A DNA stretch of 46,174 nucleotides from positions 1-46,174 of the forward strand of contig DAIOHQ010000005.1 of assembly GCA_036744635.1 (NCBI GenBank). The letters are read 5' to 3'. A program made the translations under genes and the position numbers. The DNA comes from DAIOHQ01 sp036744635 (GTDB taxonomy: Bacteria > Planctomycetota > Phycisphaerae > Tepidisphaerales > Tepidisphaeraceae). Under the pieces are notes generated by a model. It saw nothing but the letters and a program-made list of their open reading frames with translations. It had not been told where the DNA came from and made no database searches. The number at the start of each line of letters is the position of its first letter. Position 1 is the first letter of the stretch. This document shows positions 35,907 to 43,847 of the stretch, piece by piece.

Positions 35907-37352
35907 CTACTGCGGCGCCATCCGCCCCGGCTTCACCAGTTCCACCTTCATCTTCTCGCTCGGCAGCAGCTTTCCCGCGTTGATTTGTTCATCGGGGTCA
36001 AACACTTCCTTCACCCGCTGAAACTGCCGCATCGTCGCCTCATCGAACAGATATGGCATCAGGTGCAGCTTCTCCACGCCCACGCCGTGTTCTCCGGTGA
36101 GCGTTCCGCCGACATCGATGCAGTATTGCAGCACCCGCTGGGCCGCGTGCAGCGTATTTTGCACCTGCTCGGGCGAGCGGTCATCATACAGAAAGATCGG
36201 ATGCACGTTGCCGTCGCCGGCGTGGAACACGTTGGTGATCTGCAGCCCGAATTCGCGGCCGATTTTGTCGATAGTCTCCAGCACCCCCGCCAGCGTCGAG
36301 CGCGGCACGCATGCATCCTGCGTGCAATACGAATGGCTGATCCGGCCGATGGCGCCGAATGCGCTCTTGCGCGCCTTCCATAGTTTGGCGCGTTTCTCGG
36401 CGTCGGCCGAGGTTTCGATGCTCATCGCGTTGTGACGCCTGGAAATCTCCACAACCTGCGCCATCTGCGCATCCAGCAGCGGATCGATCCCGTCGATCTC
36501 CGTCAACACCAGCGCCCTGGCCTCCTTCGGGAAACCGAAATGAAACGCATCCTCGATCACCTGCACCATCCGCCCATCCAGCATCTCCATGGCCGCCGGC
36601 AGCATTCCGGCCGCGATCACCTCCGAGACGGTGTTGCAGGCATCCTGCGTCGACGAAAAGATGCCGACAATCGTGCGGAAACTGGTGGCCTTGGGCGTCA
36701 GCCGCACCCACACCTTGGTGATGATGCCAAACGTCCCCTCCGAGCCGCAGATCAATCCCGGCAAATCGAACGGCGGTTCTTCATAGCTGCCGTGCTGGCC
36801 GCCGACTTCGAGAACCGTTCCGTCGGCCAACACCAGCTCCACGCCCAGCACGTGGTTGGATGAGACGAAATCCTTCAGAGTGTGAATTCCCCCGGCGTTG
36901 GTGGCGGCGTTGCCGCCGATCGTGCTGGCCCGCTGGCTGGATGGGTCGGGCGCGAAATGAAATGCCTCGCCTCCCGGCACCAGCGACACCGCATCGCTCA
37001 ATTCCGTGTTCCGCACCCCGGCCTCAACATGGGCCACACGGTTGTCCACGTCGATCGCCATGATCTTGCGCATCCGCACGGTCGAGACGATCACCCCATT
37101 GTCAAACGCCACGCATCCCCCGGCCAACCCCGTCCCCGACCCCCGCGGCACAATCTGCACCCCATGCCGCCCCAGCACCCGCACCACCGCGCTGGTCTCT
37201 TCGGTGGAAGCCGGAAACACCACCGCCGCCGGCCGAGCCTTGGCGATGGTGAACCCGTCCGACTCATACACGAACAGCTCCGCCGGATCGCGCAACACCC
37301 GCTCCGGCGTGACAATCCCGTCCAATTCTGAAATCAACGCCTCGCGATCCAT
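35907..37352 (-). CDS. glcD: FAD-linked D-2-hydroxyacid oxidase, GlcD-like
   Basis: A 481-residue flavoprotein of the glycolate oxidase/D-lactate dehydrogenase family, oxidising a 2-hydroxyacid to the 2-oxoacid. The FAD-binding domain shows VVFPASTEETSAVVRVL, PRGSGTGLAGG and GGNAATNAGGIHTLKDF. The C-terminal oxidase domain shows FHAGDGNVHPIFLYD and GEHGVGVEK. Length is normal for GlcD. The electron-transfer partners GlcE and GlcF are not adjacent, so it may be a stand-alone enzyme, and the gene symbol is by homology only. It is convergent with the polysaccharide operon and divergent from lysS. Confidence 0.88.
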   Translation of the reverse strand: MDREALISELDGIVTPERVLRDPAELFVYESDGFTIAKARPAAVVFPASTEETSAVVRVLGRHGVQIVPRGSGTGLAGGCVAFDNGVIVSTVRMRKIMAIDVDNRVAHVEAGVRNTELSDAVSLVPGGEAFHFAPDPSSQRASTIGGNAATNAGGIHTLKDFVSSNHVLGVELVLADGTVLEVGGQHGSYEEPPFDLPGLICGSEGTFGIITKVWVRLTPKATSFRTIVGIFSSTQDACNTVSEVIAAGMLPAAMEMLDGRMVQVIEDAFHFGFPKEARALVLTEIDGIDPLLDAQMAQVVEISRRHNAMSIETSADAEKRAKLWKARKSAFGAIGRISHSYCTQDACVPRSTLAGVLETIDKIGREFGLQITNVFHAGDGNVHPIFLYDDRSPEQVQNTLHAAQRVLQYCIDVGGTLTGEHGVGVEKLHLMPYLFDEATMRQFQRVKEVFDPDEQINAGKLLPSEKMKVELVKPGRMAPQ

Positions 37353-37415
37353 ATGTGAACAATACCGCGCGGCGGCCTCTGGAGATAGCCGCCGGCGTGA
37401 GCGAACATTTTCTTA

Positions 37416-37549
37416 GGTAGTGGGTCAGTTGGGGTGCCACAGGTCGGCGTACTCGCAGACCTGTGTCTTACTGCATCGTTACGCGGCACAGGTCTCGGAG
37501 TACCGCGACCTGTGGCACCCGGAAATTTCAAACTGACCCATTGCCGTTT
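37416..37549. repeat. 134-bp dispersed paired-hairpin repeat, copy 1 (family B)
   Basis: It is identical to 42647-42780 except for about four single-base differences and has the same length. The ends TGGGTCAGTT and AACTGACCCA form terminal inverted repeats. Inside lie two hairpins, ACAGGTC/GACCTGT around a GTACTC core and ACAGGTC/GACCTGT around GGAGTACC, in opposite orientation. It sits between glcD and lysS, where it could affect lysS expression. Confidence 0.92.
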
Positions 37550-37611
37550 CTCGCGCTGCTTTTGCCTTTTGGTCGCGCTTGTCTATCATCGCGACCTTTG
37601 GCCGGGATACC

Positions 37612-39183
37612 ATGAGCGAAACGAGCAATCCATACGAGCAGGAACGCCGCAGCAAGCTGCAGAAGCTGCGCGAGCTGGGAGTTGATCCGTTCGGCGGACG
37701 GGTCGAGGGGGTGACCGCGCTGGCGGAGATCAAGAAACAATATGACCCGGTGATGGGCCACGACGGCGGGCCGACCGTGATCGGCGCGGGGCGGGTGATG
37801 CTCAAGCGCGACATGGGCAAGCTGTCGTTCCTGACGTTGCGCGATGAGAGCGGCGACCTGCAAGTTGCGCTCGATAAAAAGCGGCTGGATGAAAAGGCGT
37901 GGGAGGTGCGCAATCTCATCGACTTGAGCGACATCCTGGTCGTCGAGGGAAAGCTTGGCCAGACCAACAAGGGAGAAACGACCATCTGGGCCAGCCGGGT
38001 GGAGATGGCCAGCAAGGCGCTGCTTCCGCCGCCTGCCAAGTGGGAAGGCTTGAGCGATGTCGAGCTCCGCTATCGCCAGCGTTACGTCGATCTCTGGGCG
38101 AATCCCGAGGTGATGAAGCTGCTTAAATTGCGCATGCGCATCGTCGAGGAAGTCCGCCGCTATATGCGCGAGCGCGGATTTCTGGAAGTCGAGACGCCGA
38201 TGATGCAGCCGCTGGCCGGCGGCGCCGCGGCCAAGCCGTTCAAAACCCACCACAACGCCCTGGATATCCCGCTGTATCTGCGGATCGCACCGGAGCTGTA
38301 CCTCAAGCGCCTGCTGGTGGGGGGCTTCACCAAAGTCTTCGAGCTGAACCGCAACTTCCGCAACGAAGGAATTTCCCCGCGGCACAATCCCGAGTTCACC
38401 ATGCTGGAAGCCTACGAGGCGTTCGGTTCCTGGGAGACGATGGCGGATCTGGTGGAGGGGATGATTTGCCACATCGCCCAGACCCTCTTCGGCGGGCTGA
38501 AGATTGTGCACCGCAAAGACGCAGAGAACGCAGAGAAGATCATCAATCTGGAGCGGCCTTGGCGGCGCGTGAAGATGGTGGATTTGGTGGAGGAGAAAGT
38601 TGGGTGGAGGTTTGATAAACGTCCTGTGCAGGATGCCGCTCCAGATGTTTTTGAGGCAATGACACACCAACATCCGATGCAAGTCGAAAGCGTCTTTCCA
38701 GACCCTCGCGGTGAGTTGCTTCGTTCGTTGAGGGATTCGGCGCGAAAAGTAAACGAGGAAGAACTGAAGAAGCGTTCGCCGGCAGAGCAACTCCAACTTG
38801 TTTACGAAAAGTTCATCGAACCGTACTTAAGGGATCCAACGTTTGTCATACATGTTCCCAGCGTGATTATTCCTTTGGCCCGCGAAAACCGCGAAGATCC
38901 GTACTTCGCCGACGTCTACGAACTGGCCATCAACGGCGTGGAAATCTCCCCCGGCTACACCGAACTAAACGACCCCGACGTGCAGGCCAAGCATTTCGCC
39001 CACCAGGTCGGCGACGCCGAAGAACAGCAAAAAACGGATGAAGACTTCCTCAACGCCCTCCGCCACGGCATGCCCCCCGCCGGCGGAATGGGCCTCGGCA
39101 TCGACCGCCTGGTGATGATGCTGACCGGAGCGGAGAGCATTCGCGATGTGATTCTGTTCCCGTTGATGAGGCCACAGGAATGA
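37612..39183 (+). CDS. lysS: Lysyl-tRNA synthetase, class II (divergent, with a mosaic middle segment)
   Basis: This 523-residue enzyme charges tRNA-Lys. The N-terminal OB-fold anticodon domain (about 50-165) contains FLTLRDESGDLQVALD. The catalytic domain has ELYLKRLLVGG, motif 2 FELNRNFRNEGISPRHNPEF (about 243-262) and motif 3 GMGLGIDRLVMM (about 491-502). Residues 302-309 (KDAENAEK) look like a short insertion encoded by a repetitive GCAGAGAACGCAGAG tract. From about 38,580 to 38,890 third positions become much richer in A/T than on either side. The usual PTFxxxYPxExSPL block reads PTFVIHVPSVIIPLA. The enzyme is probably functional but unusual. MSETSNPYE at 37612 was taken as start. Confidence 0.92.
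   Translation: MSETSNPYEQERRSKLQKLRELGVDPFGGRVEGVTALAEIKKQYDPVMGHDGGPTVIGAGRVMLKRDMGKLSFLTLRDESGDLQVALDKKRLDEKAWEVRNLIDLSDILVVEGKLGQTNKGETTIWASRVEMASKALLPPPAKWEGLSDVELRYRQRYVDLWANPEVMKLLKLRMRIVEEVRRYMRERGFLEVETPMMQPLAGGAAAKPFKTHHNALDIPLYLRIAPELYLKRLLVGGFTKVFELNRNFRNEGISPRHNPEFTMLEAYEAFGSWETMADLVEGMICHIAQTLFGGLKIVHRKDAENAEKIINLERPWRRVKMVDLVEEKVGWRFDKRPVQDAAPDVFEAMTHQHPMQVESVFPDPRGELLRSLRDSARKVNEEELKKRSPAEQLQLVYEKFIEPYLRDPTFVIHVPSVIIPLARENREDPYFADVYELAINGVEISPGYTELNDPDVQAKHFAHQVGDAEEQQKTDEDFLNALRHGMPPAGGMGLGIDRLVMMLTGAESIRDVILFPLMRPQE
38511..38538. repeat. Short GCAGAG/GCAAAG repeat tract inside lysS
   Basis: CCGCAAAGACGCAGAGAACG followed by CAGAGAAG contains three near copies of a CGCA(A/G)AGAA unit. 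It encodes RKDAENAEK in a place where LysRS normally has a short turn before the conserved PWRR. It resembles dispersed short repeats of high-GC genomes, but its genomic copy number cannot be judged here. Confidence 0.5.
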
Positions 39184-39259
39184 AGGCGGCTATGATAAAT
39201 AGCCGGAGGAAAAAGATTGATCGTGGTCCGCATTGCTAAGCCGCAGAACCCCGAATCGG

Positions 39260-40774
39260 ATGTACAAACTCCACCTCATTCTCAAATACCTCCGCAAGCG
39301 GCGCATCGCCTGGGTGTCGCTGATCGCGGTCATGCTCTGCACCGCCATGGTCCTCGTCGTCATCAGCGTGATGGGCGGCTGGCTGCGGATGTTTCGCGAA
39401 TCCTTCCACGGCCTCACCGGCGACGTCATCATCCACGGCCAGTCTCTCTCCGGTTTCCCGCACTACCAGGAGATCATCGATGCCCTGCAGGCCGACAACA
39501 AGCTGGTAAAGGCGGCCGTGCCCACCATCCAAACCTTCGGCCTGATCAACATCGCCAACGCCAAGACCATGGGCGTTCAAGTCCTCGGCTATCCGATCGA
39601 TAGAATCGGCGAGGTCAACAAATTTCCCGAGTCCCTCTATCGCCAGCATATCCGGCGCATTGAGGCTCAGGAGAAGCTTAAAAAGCACGGCAGCAAGCTG
39701 TCGCCTGATGAGCGGGCGGAACTTCAGCAAATCGCGTCCGCGCCCGCGCCCGCCACCCGGCCCAGCTTCGATCTTCCCTATGAGCCGGAGTTTTACCGCG
39801 CGATGCTGCCCAACGCGAAGATGGACGTTGCCAACTGGACCGGCATCATCCCCAGCTCCGGCGTGCTGGAAATCCACAAGGACGAGAACGGCAATCTCGT
39901 CGGCCGCGAACCATTTCTTTATGAACTCTCGGCGAAACTGACCGTCCTCGGCGTCGGCCCGGCCAATCGCCTCGAAGAAAGTTCCAAGCGCGAGCGCAAC
40001 TACTGGATCGTCGATGACAGCCACACCTCAAATTGGCAGTATGACCAAAACACCGTCTACGTCCCGTTCGATATCCTGCAGAAGGACCTCGGGATGGACG
40101 AGCAGCAGGCCAAAGACCGCACTACCAACGAGCCGATCACCCTGCCGGCGCGCACCAGCGATATCCAGGTGAAGGTGGCCGATGAAGTCGATCTGAACGT
40201 CGCCCGCGTCCAGATCGAGGCGATCGTCCGGCCGATTCTCAAGCAGCACGACTACGACGACTCCGGCCGCCTGGTCAGCGTCCAAACCTGGGAACAGGGC
40301 CAGGCTACGTTCCTCGATGCAGTCGAGCACGAACTGGTAATTCTGGTCATTCTTTTCGGGATCATCAGCGTGGTGGCGATCTTCCTGATCTTTTGCATCT
40401 TTTACATGATCGTGGTGGAAAAGACGCGCGACATCGGCATCATCAAGAGCGTCGGCGCCACCAGCGGCGGCGTGGCCGCGATTTTCCTGGGATACGGCCT
40501 GGCCATCGGCGTTGTCGGCGCCGGGCTGGGGCTGGCCGCCTCCTATCTGGTCGTTCACAACATCAACCAACTGCACACCTGGATGGGCAAGGCGCTCGGC
40601 ATCCGGATCTGGAGCCCCGAAACCTACATGTTCGACACGATTCCCAATACCATGGAGCCCCGGCACGTGCTGATCATCGTCTCCGCCGCAATCCTCGCCA
40701 GCGTGCTGGGAGCGCTGGTGCCGGCCATCCGGGCGGCGCGGATGAATCCAGTTGAAGCTCTGCGGTGGGAATGA
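39260..40774 (+). CDS. LolC/LolE-type FtsX-family permease of an ABC system
   Basis: A 504-residue inner-membrane protein with one N-terminal helix (about 22-42), a large periplasmic domain (about 45-360) and three C-terminal helices within 360-500. The FtsX-like landmark is VVEKTRDIGIIKSVGAT, with the final MNPVEALRWE typical of LolC/LolE/MacB. The ATPase gene follows 18 bp downstream. Such complexes pull lipoproteins from the inner membrane or drive periplasmic export. The periplasmic domain has an insertion with Pro/Ala (SAPAPATRP) near 163-171. The start MYKLHLIL at 39260 was chosen over upstream residues lacking family features. Confidence 0.88.
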   Translation: MYKLHLILKYLRKRRIAWVSLIAVMLCTAMVLVVISVMGGWLRMFRESFHGLTGDVIIHGQSLSGFPHYQEIIDALQADNKLVKAAVPTIQTFGLINIANAKTMGVQVLGYPIDRIGEVNKFPESLYRQHIRRIEAQEKLKKHGSKLSPDERAELQQIASAPAPATRPSFDLPYEPEFYRAMLPNAKMDVANWTGIIPSSGVLEIHKDENGNLVGREPFLYELSAKLTVLGVGPANRLEESSKRERNYWIVDDSHTSNWQYDQNTVYVPFDILQKDLGMDEQQAKDRTTNEPITLPARTSDIQVKVADEVDLNVARVQIEAIVRPILKQHDYDDSGRLVSVQTWEQGQATFLDAVEHELVILVILFGIISVVAIFLIFCIFYMIVVEKTRDIGIIKSVGATSGGVAAIFLGYGLAIGVVGAGLGLAASYLVVHNINQLHTWMGKALGIRIWSPETYMFDTIPNTMEPRHVLIIVSAAILASVLGALVPAIRAARMNPVEALRWE

Positions 40775-40792
40775 AAAGCGTTTGAGGACTTG

Positions 40793-41542
40793 ATGGCGCA
40801 GGCGGTTCAACAGACTTCGACGACAACCAAGGGAGCGGATGTCGCCATTCTCCGCGCCGCGGCGGTGAAGAAATCCTTCCGCATGGGTGAGAGCGTCGTC
40901 ACCGTGCTCAAGCACGTGGATTTCACCGTGCGCGCTGGAGAATTCATCGCCATCGAAGGTCGCTCCGGCTCGGGCAAGAGCACGCTGCTGCACCTCATGG
41001 GCGCTCTCGATCAGCCCGATGAAGGAACCATCGAGTATGATGGCTGCGATATCGCGTCCATGAGCGGCAACGACCGCAGCCAGCTTCGCAACACCCGCTT
41101 CGGGTTCGTCTTTCAGTTTTACTACCTGCTCCCCGAGCTGAACGTGCTGGAAAACACGCTCCTCAGTGCCATGATCGAAAATTCCTGGTTCGGATATCGT
41201 GCCAGGAAGACCCAGTTAAGAGAGCGGGGAACCAGCGTGCTCGAGCAGCTCGGCATGGGCCACCGGCTCAAGCATCGGCCGCAGCAACTCAGCGGCGGTG
41301 AGCGCCAGCGCGTCGCCATCGCCCGGGCGCTGATGAATTCCCCGCGCGTGCTGTTCGCCGACGAACCCACCGGCAACCTTGACGCCGAGACCGGCCGGCA
41401 GATCATGGGCGTGCTGGAAAAGCTCCACCGCGAGCAGCGCCAGACCATCATCATGGTCACCCACGACCGCACCCTCGCCCGCCAGGCCGACCGCGTGCTG
41501 GTCCTGAAGGATGGGCATTTGGAAGGCGTGGTGAAGGTGTGA
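40793..41542 (+). CDS. lolD: LolD-like ABC transporter ATPase
   Basis: A 249-residue ATPase with Walker A GRSGSGKST (56-64), Q-loop VFQFYYLLPELN, signature LSGGERQRVAIARAL, Walker B VLFADEPTGNLD and switch His in VTHD. The EFxAIxGRSGSGKST and PTGNLD forms are typical of the LolD/MacB/FtsE class that partners FtsX-type permeases. The start at 40793 follows GAGGA; a TTG just before it is ignored. It is co-transcribed with the upstream permease and should form an LolCDE-like lipoprotein transport complex, or another mechanotransmission exporter. Confidence 0.92.
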   Translation: MAQAVQQTSTTTKGADVAILRAAAVKKSFRMGESVVTVLKHVDFTVRAGEFIAIEGRSGSGKSTLLHLMGALDQPDEGTIEYDGCDIASMSGNDRSQLRNTRFGFVFQFYYLLPELNVLENTLLSAMIENSWFGYRARKTQLRERGTSVLEQLGMGHRLKHRPQQLSGGERQRVAIARALMNSPRVLFADEPTGNLDAETGRQIMGVLEKLHREQRQTIIMVTHDRTLARQADRVLVLKDGHLEGVVKV

Positions 41543-41557
41543 CGGTCGGGATCGGCA

Positions 41558-41613
41558 GGTAGGGTGGGCGTACTCGCCCACCATCCCAACGGTGGGCGAG
41601 TACGCCCACCCTA
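41558..41613. repeat. Family A paired-hairpin element GGTAGGGTGGGCG...CGCCCACCCTA
   Basis: Two inverted hairpins, GGTGGGCG-TACT-CGCCCACC and GGTGGGCG-AGTA-CGCCCACC, are joined by ATCCCAAC. Both have 8-bp stems and tetraloops. The element begins GGTAG. A 25-base piece is repeated exactly inside the ATP-grasp gene at 34630. It lies 15 bp after lolD and may end its transcript. Confidence 0.9.
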
Positions 41614-41635
41614 AAGGACCTACAGAAATTGAAGT

Positions 41636-41701
41636 CCCGTAGGGTCCGCTTCAGCGGACGCGTTTGTCTCGCGTTGCCTCCGCTAAAGCGGATCCTACGG
41701 G
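41636..41701. repeat. Family C paired-hairpin element, second copy
   Basis: It begins CCCGTAGGGTCCGCTTCAGC and ends GCGGATCCTACGGG, with inverted arms of about 25 bases around a roughly 16-base centre. The left arm is identical to the left arm at 27222 over 22 bases, while the right arm has diverged. It lies 22 bp upstream of the ilvE start, close to its expected promoter or leader. Confidence 0.85.
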
Positions 41702-41723
41702 AGATTGAAAACTGGATCACAAT

Positions 41724-42596
41724 ATGTCCCTGAAAATCTGGATTGACGGCCAACTGCTCGACCAGGAGAACGCCAGGATCAGCGTCTACGATCATGGCCT
41801 GCTCTATGGCGATGGCGTGTTCGAAGGCATCCGCGTCTATCACGGCAAGGTCTTCGAGTGCGATGCCCACCTCAAGCGCCTCTTCGATTCCGCCAAGGCG
41901 ATTCGCCTGACGATTCCGCGAACCACCGCGGAGATCCGCGCCGCCATCGAGCAGACCGTAAAGGCCAACGGCTTCACCGATTGCTACATCCGCCTCATCG
42001 TCACCCGCGGCGTCGGGGCGCTGGGCATCGACCCCAACAAGTGCGCCAATCCATCGGTCATTGTTATCAGCGACCTGATTCAGCTCTATCCAAAGGAGAT
42101 GTACCAGAAGGGAATCGCGGTCATCACCGCATCCGTCATCCGCAACCATCCCAATGCCCTCTCGCCGCGCATCAAGAGCCTGAATTATCTCAACAATATC
42201 CTGGCTAAGATTGAAGCCAATGACGCCGGCGTGATGGAAGCGATCATGCTGAATCACGAGGGCAACGTCGCCGAGTGCTCCGCCGACAATATCTACATCG
42301 TGCGCGATGGCATGGTGCTGACGCCAACGACGGCCGATGGAATTCTCGAAGGCGTCACCCGCAAAGTCATCCTCCAGCTTTGCCAGAAAATGCACATTCC
42401 CTGGCGCGAGCAGACCCTCCAGCGCCACGACCTGTACGTGGCCGATGAATGTTTCCTGAGCGGAACCGGCGCCGAGGTAATCCCGGTGACCAAGATCGAC
42501 GGCCGGCCAATCGCCACCGGCGAAGTCGGCCCCCTCACCGGGCGCATCATCGAAATCTTCCACCTGCACGTCAAAGAAGTGCAGGCGAAAGCCTGA
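41724..42596 (+). CDS. ilvE: Branched-chain amino acid aminotransferase
   Basis: A 290-residue fold-type IV PLP enzyme that performs the last step of Leu, Ile and Val synthesis. Family marks are YGDGVFEGIRVYHG (28-41), the PLP lysine K151 in SPRIKSLNYLNNI, the cofactor-binding ECSADNIYIV and the FLSGTGAEVIPV block. Length and motifs are typical of the class with about 290 residues. D-amino-acid transaminases share the fold, but the EGIRVY motif favours IlvE. It is flanked by dispersed repeats on both sides (41558, 41636 and 42647). Confidence 0.92.
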   Translation: MSLKIWIDGQLLDQENARISVYDHGLLYGDGVFEGIRVYHGKVFECDAHLKRLFDSAKAIRLTIPRTTAEIRAAIEQTVKANGFTDCYIRLIVTRGVGALGIDPNKCANPSVIVISDLIQLYPKEMYQKGIAVITASVIRNHPNALSPRIKSLNYLNNILAKIEANDAGVMEAIMLNHEGNVAECSADNIYIVRDGMVLTPTTADGILEGVTRKVILQLCQKMHIPWREQTLQRHDLYVADECFLSGTGAEVIPVTKIDGRPIATGEVGPLTGRIIEIFHLHVKEVQAKA

Positions 42597-42646
42597 TCGC
42601 TATTTCGGCGGGGCAGATCATTCCTGTCTGACACATCTGTTTAGCC

Positions 42647-42780
42647 GGTAGTGGGTCAGTTTGGGTGCCACAGGTCGGCGTACTCGCAGACCTGTGTCTT
42701 ACTGCCTCGCTACGCGGCACAGGTCTCGGAGTACCGCGACCTGTGGCACCCAGAAATTTCAAACTGACCCATTGCCGTTT
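42647..42780. repeat. 134-bp dispersed paired-hairpin repeat, copy 2 (family B)
   Basis: It has the same length as 37416-37549 and differs at about four positions. It has terminal inverted repeats and two internal hairpins as described for copy 1. It lies in the space between ilvE and the convergent NagB-like gene. Bases bordering the two copies differ, so the 134-bp unit is sharply bounded, as expected for a mobile element. Confidence 0.92.
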
Positions 42781-42875
42781 AGCCTGCTCGCTTGCGAGCT
42801 GCGTCTGCGGTCGTGTCGTCGCCATTGGAAAATGTACGCACCGCCCCATCTCTCCACGTCCGGGTCATTCCTTCT

Positions 42876-43847
42876 CTAGTGTGCCCCCGCCACCAGCGGC
42901 CCGGCCAGCGATTCCAGGAAGAACAACCTCCCCGCCAACGTCGGCATGAATGTGCTGGGAAGCCAGATATTCGGCCCATATTTCAGCGTTACGCATAGGC
43001 TCATCCCCTGCCACTGCGCCCCCCGATCTGGATAGGCCCCATCGCAGCCGCCGATGCAGAAATCGCTCTCCAGGAAAAGGCCCGGCCCAATGGTATTGGC
43101 GAAGGCGGGAACCAGGGTGAATCGGCTGGCGAAGCTGGTGATGGCGTTCTGCTCGATCGTCAACGGATGCAACTTGGCGCCGATGCGGTGGGTTTGCCGC
43201 CTCCACGCTGCTTCGCTGCGAAACTCGGCCGCGAAATGTGGCTCCCAGAACGCAATATGACACACCCGGCCGATGCCATAGACCGTCACGAGCTTCGCCC
43301 CCCGGCCTTTGATCTCAGCAATCTTTTCGGCATAGGTGGGGAGATTCTGGCGCGTCGCGAAATTTCGCTGCCGCGGCGGCACCGTCAGCTTGCCCAGCGG
43401 CTTGAACAACGCCGCGCCCATCGCATATTCAAAGCCCCCCGGCTGGTTGCCGGGAAAGGTATTGCCGCGGGCGTCCGCCCATTCGTCCATGTTGAACGTG
43501 GTCACGTGGTCCGCGCTGACGGATGCCTCCCGCAGGCGCTCGACCAGGTAGCGATATATCCCCATCGGCCCCACCGGCAGAATCAGCGCCAGCTCGCGGC
43601 CGCGTTTGCGCGCGCCAATGATCTCGTCGGCGATGGCGCCGCCCATCTTGCGATCCATCTCCGCAACGTCAGGAACCACCATCGGCTTGAAATCCCGGTG
43701 CCAGTGTTTCGCCCGCGCCAGCACCTTTGCCCGCGGCATGCCGCAGCAGGCATCCATCCGCCGCAGGTTCCATCCCTTTGGATAAAACCCTTCGAGCATT
43801 GATCCCTTGATGGTAGTGATGAGGTTCATCCGCTTGCCCATGCTCAT
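42876..43847 (-). CDS. NagB-like glucosamine-6-phosphate deaminase homologue lacking a catalytic Asp
   Basis: A 323-residue sugar-phosphate isomerase-fold protein. LILPVGPMGIYRYL (88-101) matches the phosphate loop, and FNMDEW (118-123) holds D121, equivalent to the NagB proton-transfer Asp72. The segment GIGRVCHIAFWEP (191-203) keeps the ring-opening His197 and Glu202, but the canonical GIGxDGHIAF has become GIGRVCHIAF, replacing the Asp of the His/Asp/Glu triad by Val195. It may therefore use a different sugar phosphate or work differently. Its ATG overlaps the end of the PIG-L deacetylase gene upstream by 4 bases, supporting joint action on an N-acetylated amino sugar. An ATG at 43841 is an alternative start. 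Confidence 0.78.
   Translation of the reverse strand: MSMGKRMNLITTIKGSMLEGFYPKGWNLRRMDACCGMPRAKVLARAKHWHRDFKPMVVPDVAEMDRKMGGAIADEIIGARKRGRELALILPVGPMGIYRYLVERLREASVSADHVTTFNMDEWADARGNTFPGNQPGGFEYAMGAALFKPLGKLTVPPRQRNFATRQNLPTYAEKIAEIKGRGAKLVTVYGIGRVCHIAFWEPHFAAEFRSEAAWRRQTHRIGAKLHPLTIEQNAITSFASRFTLVPAFANTIGPGLFLESDFCIGGCDGAYPDRGAQWQGMSLCVTLKYGPNIWLPSTFMPTLAGRLFFLESLAGPLVAGAH

Noticed and set aside
37416..42780. The repeated palindromes as a possible CRISPR array
   Set aside because: There are only two copies 5 kb apart, with no regular spacers and no cas genes.
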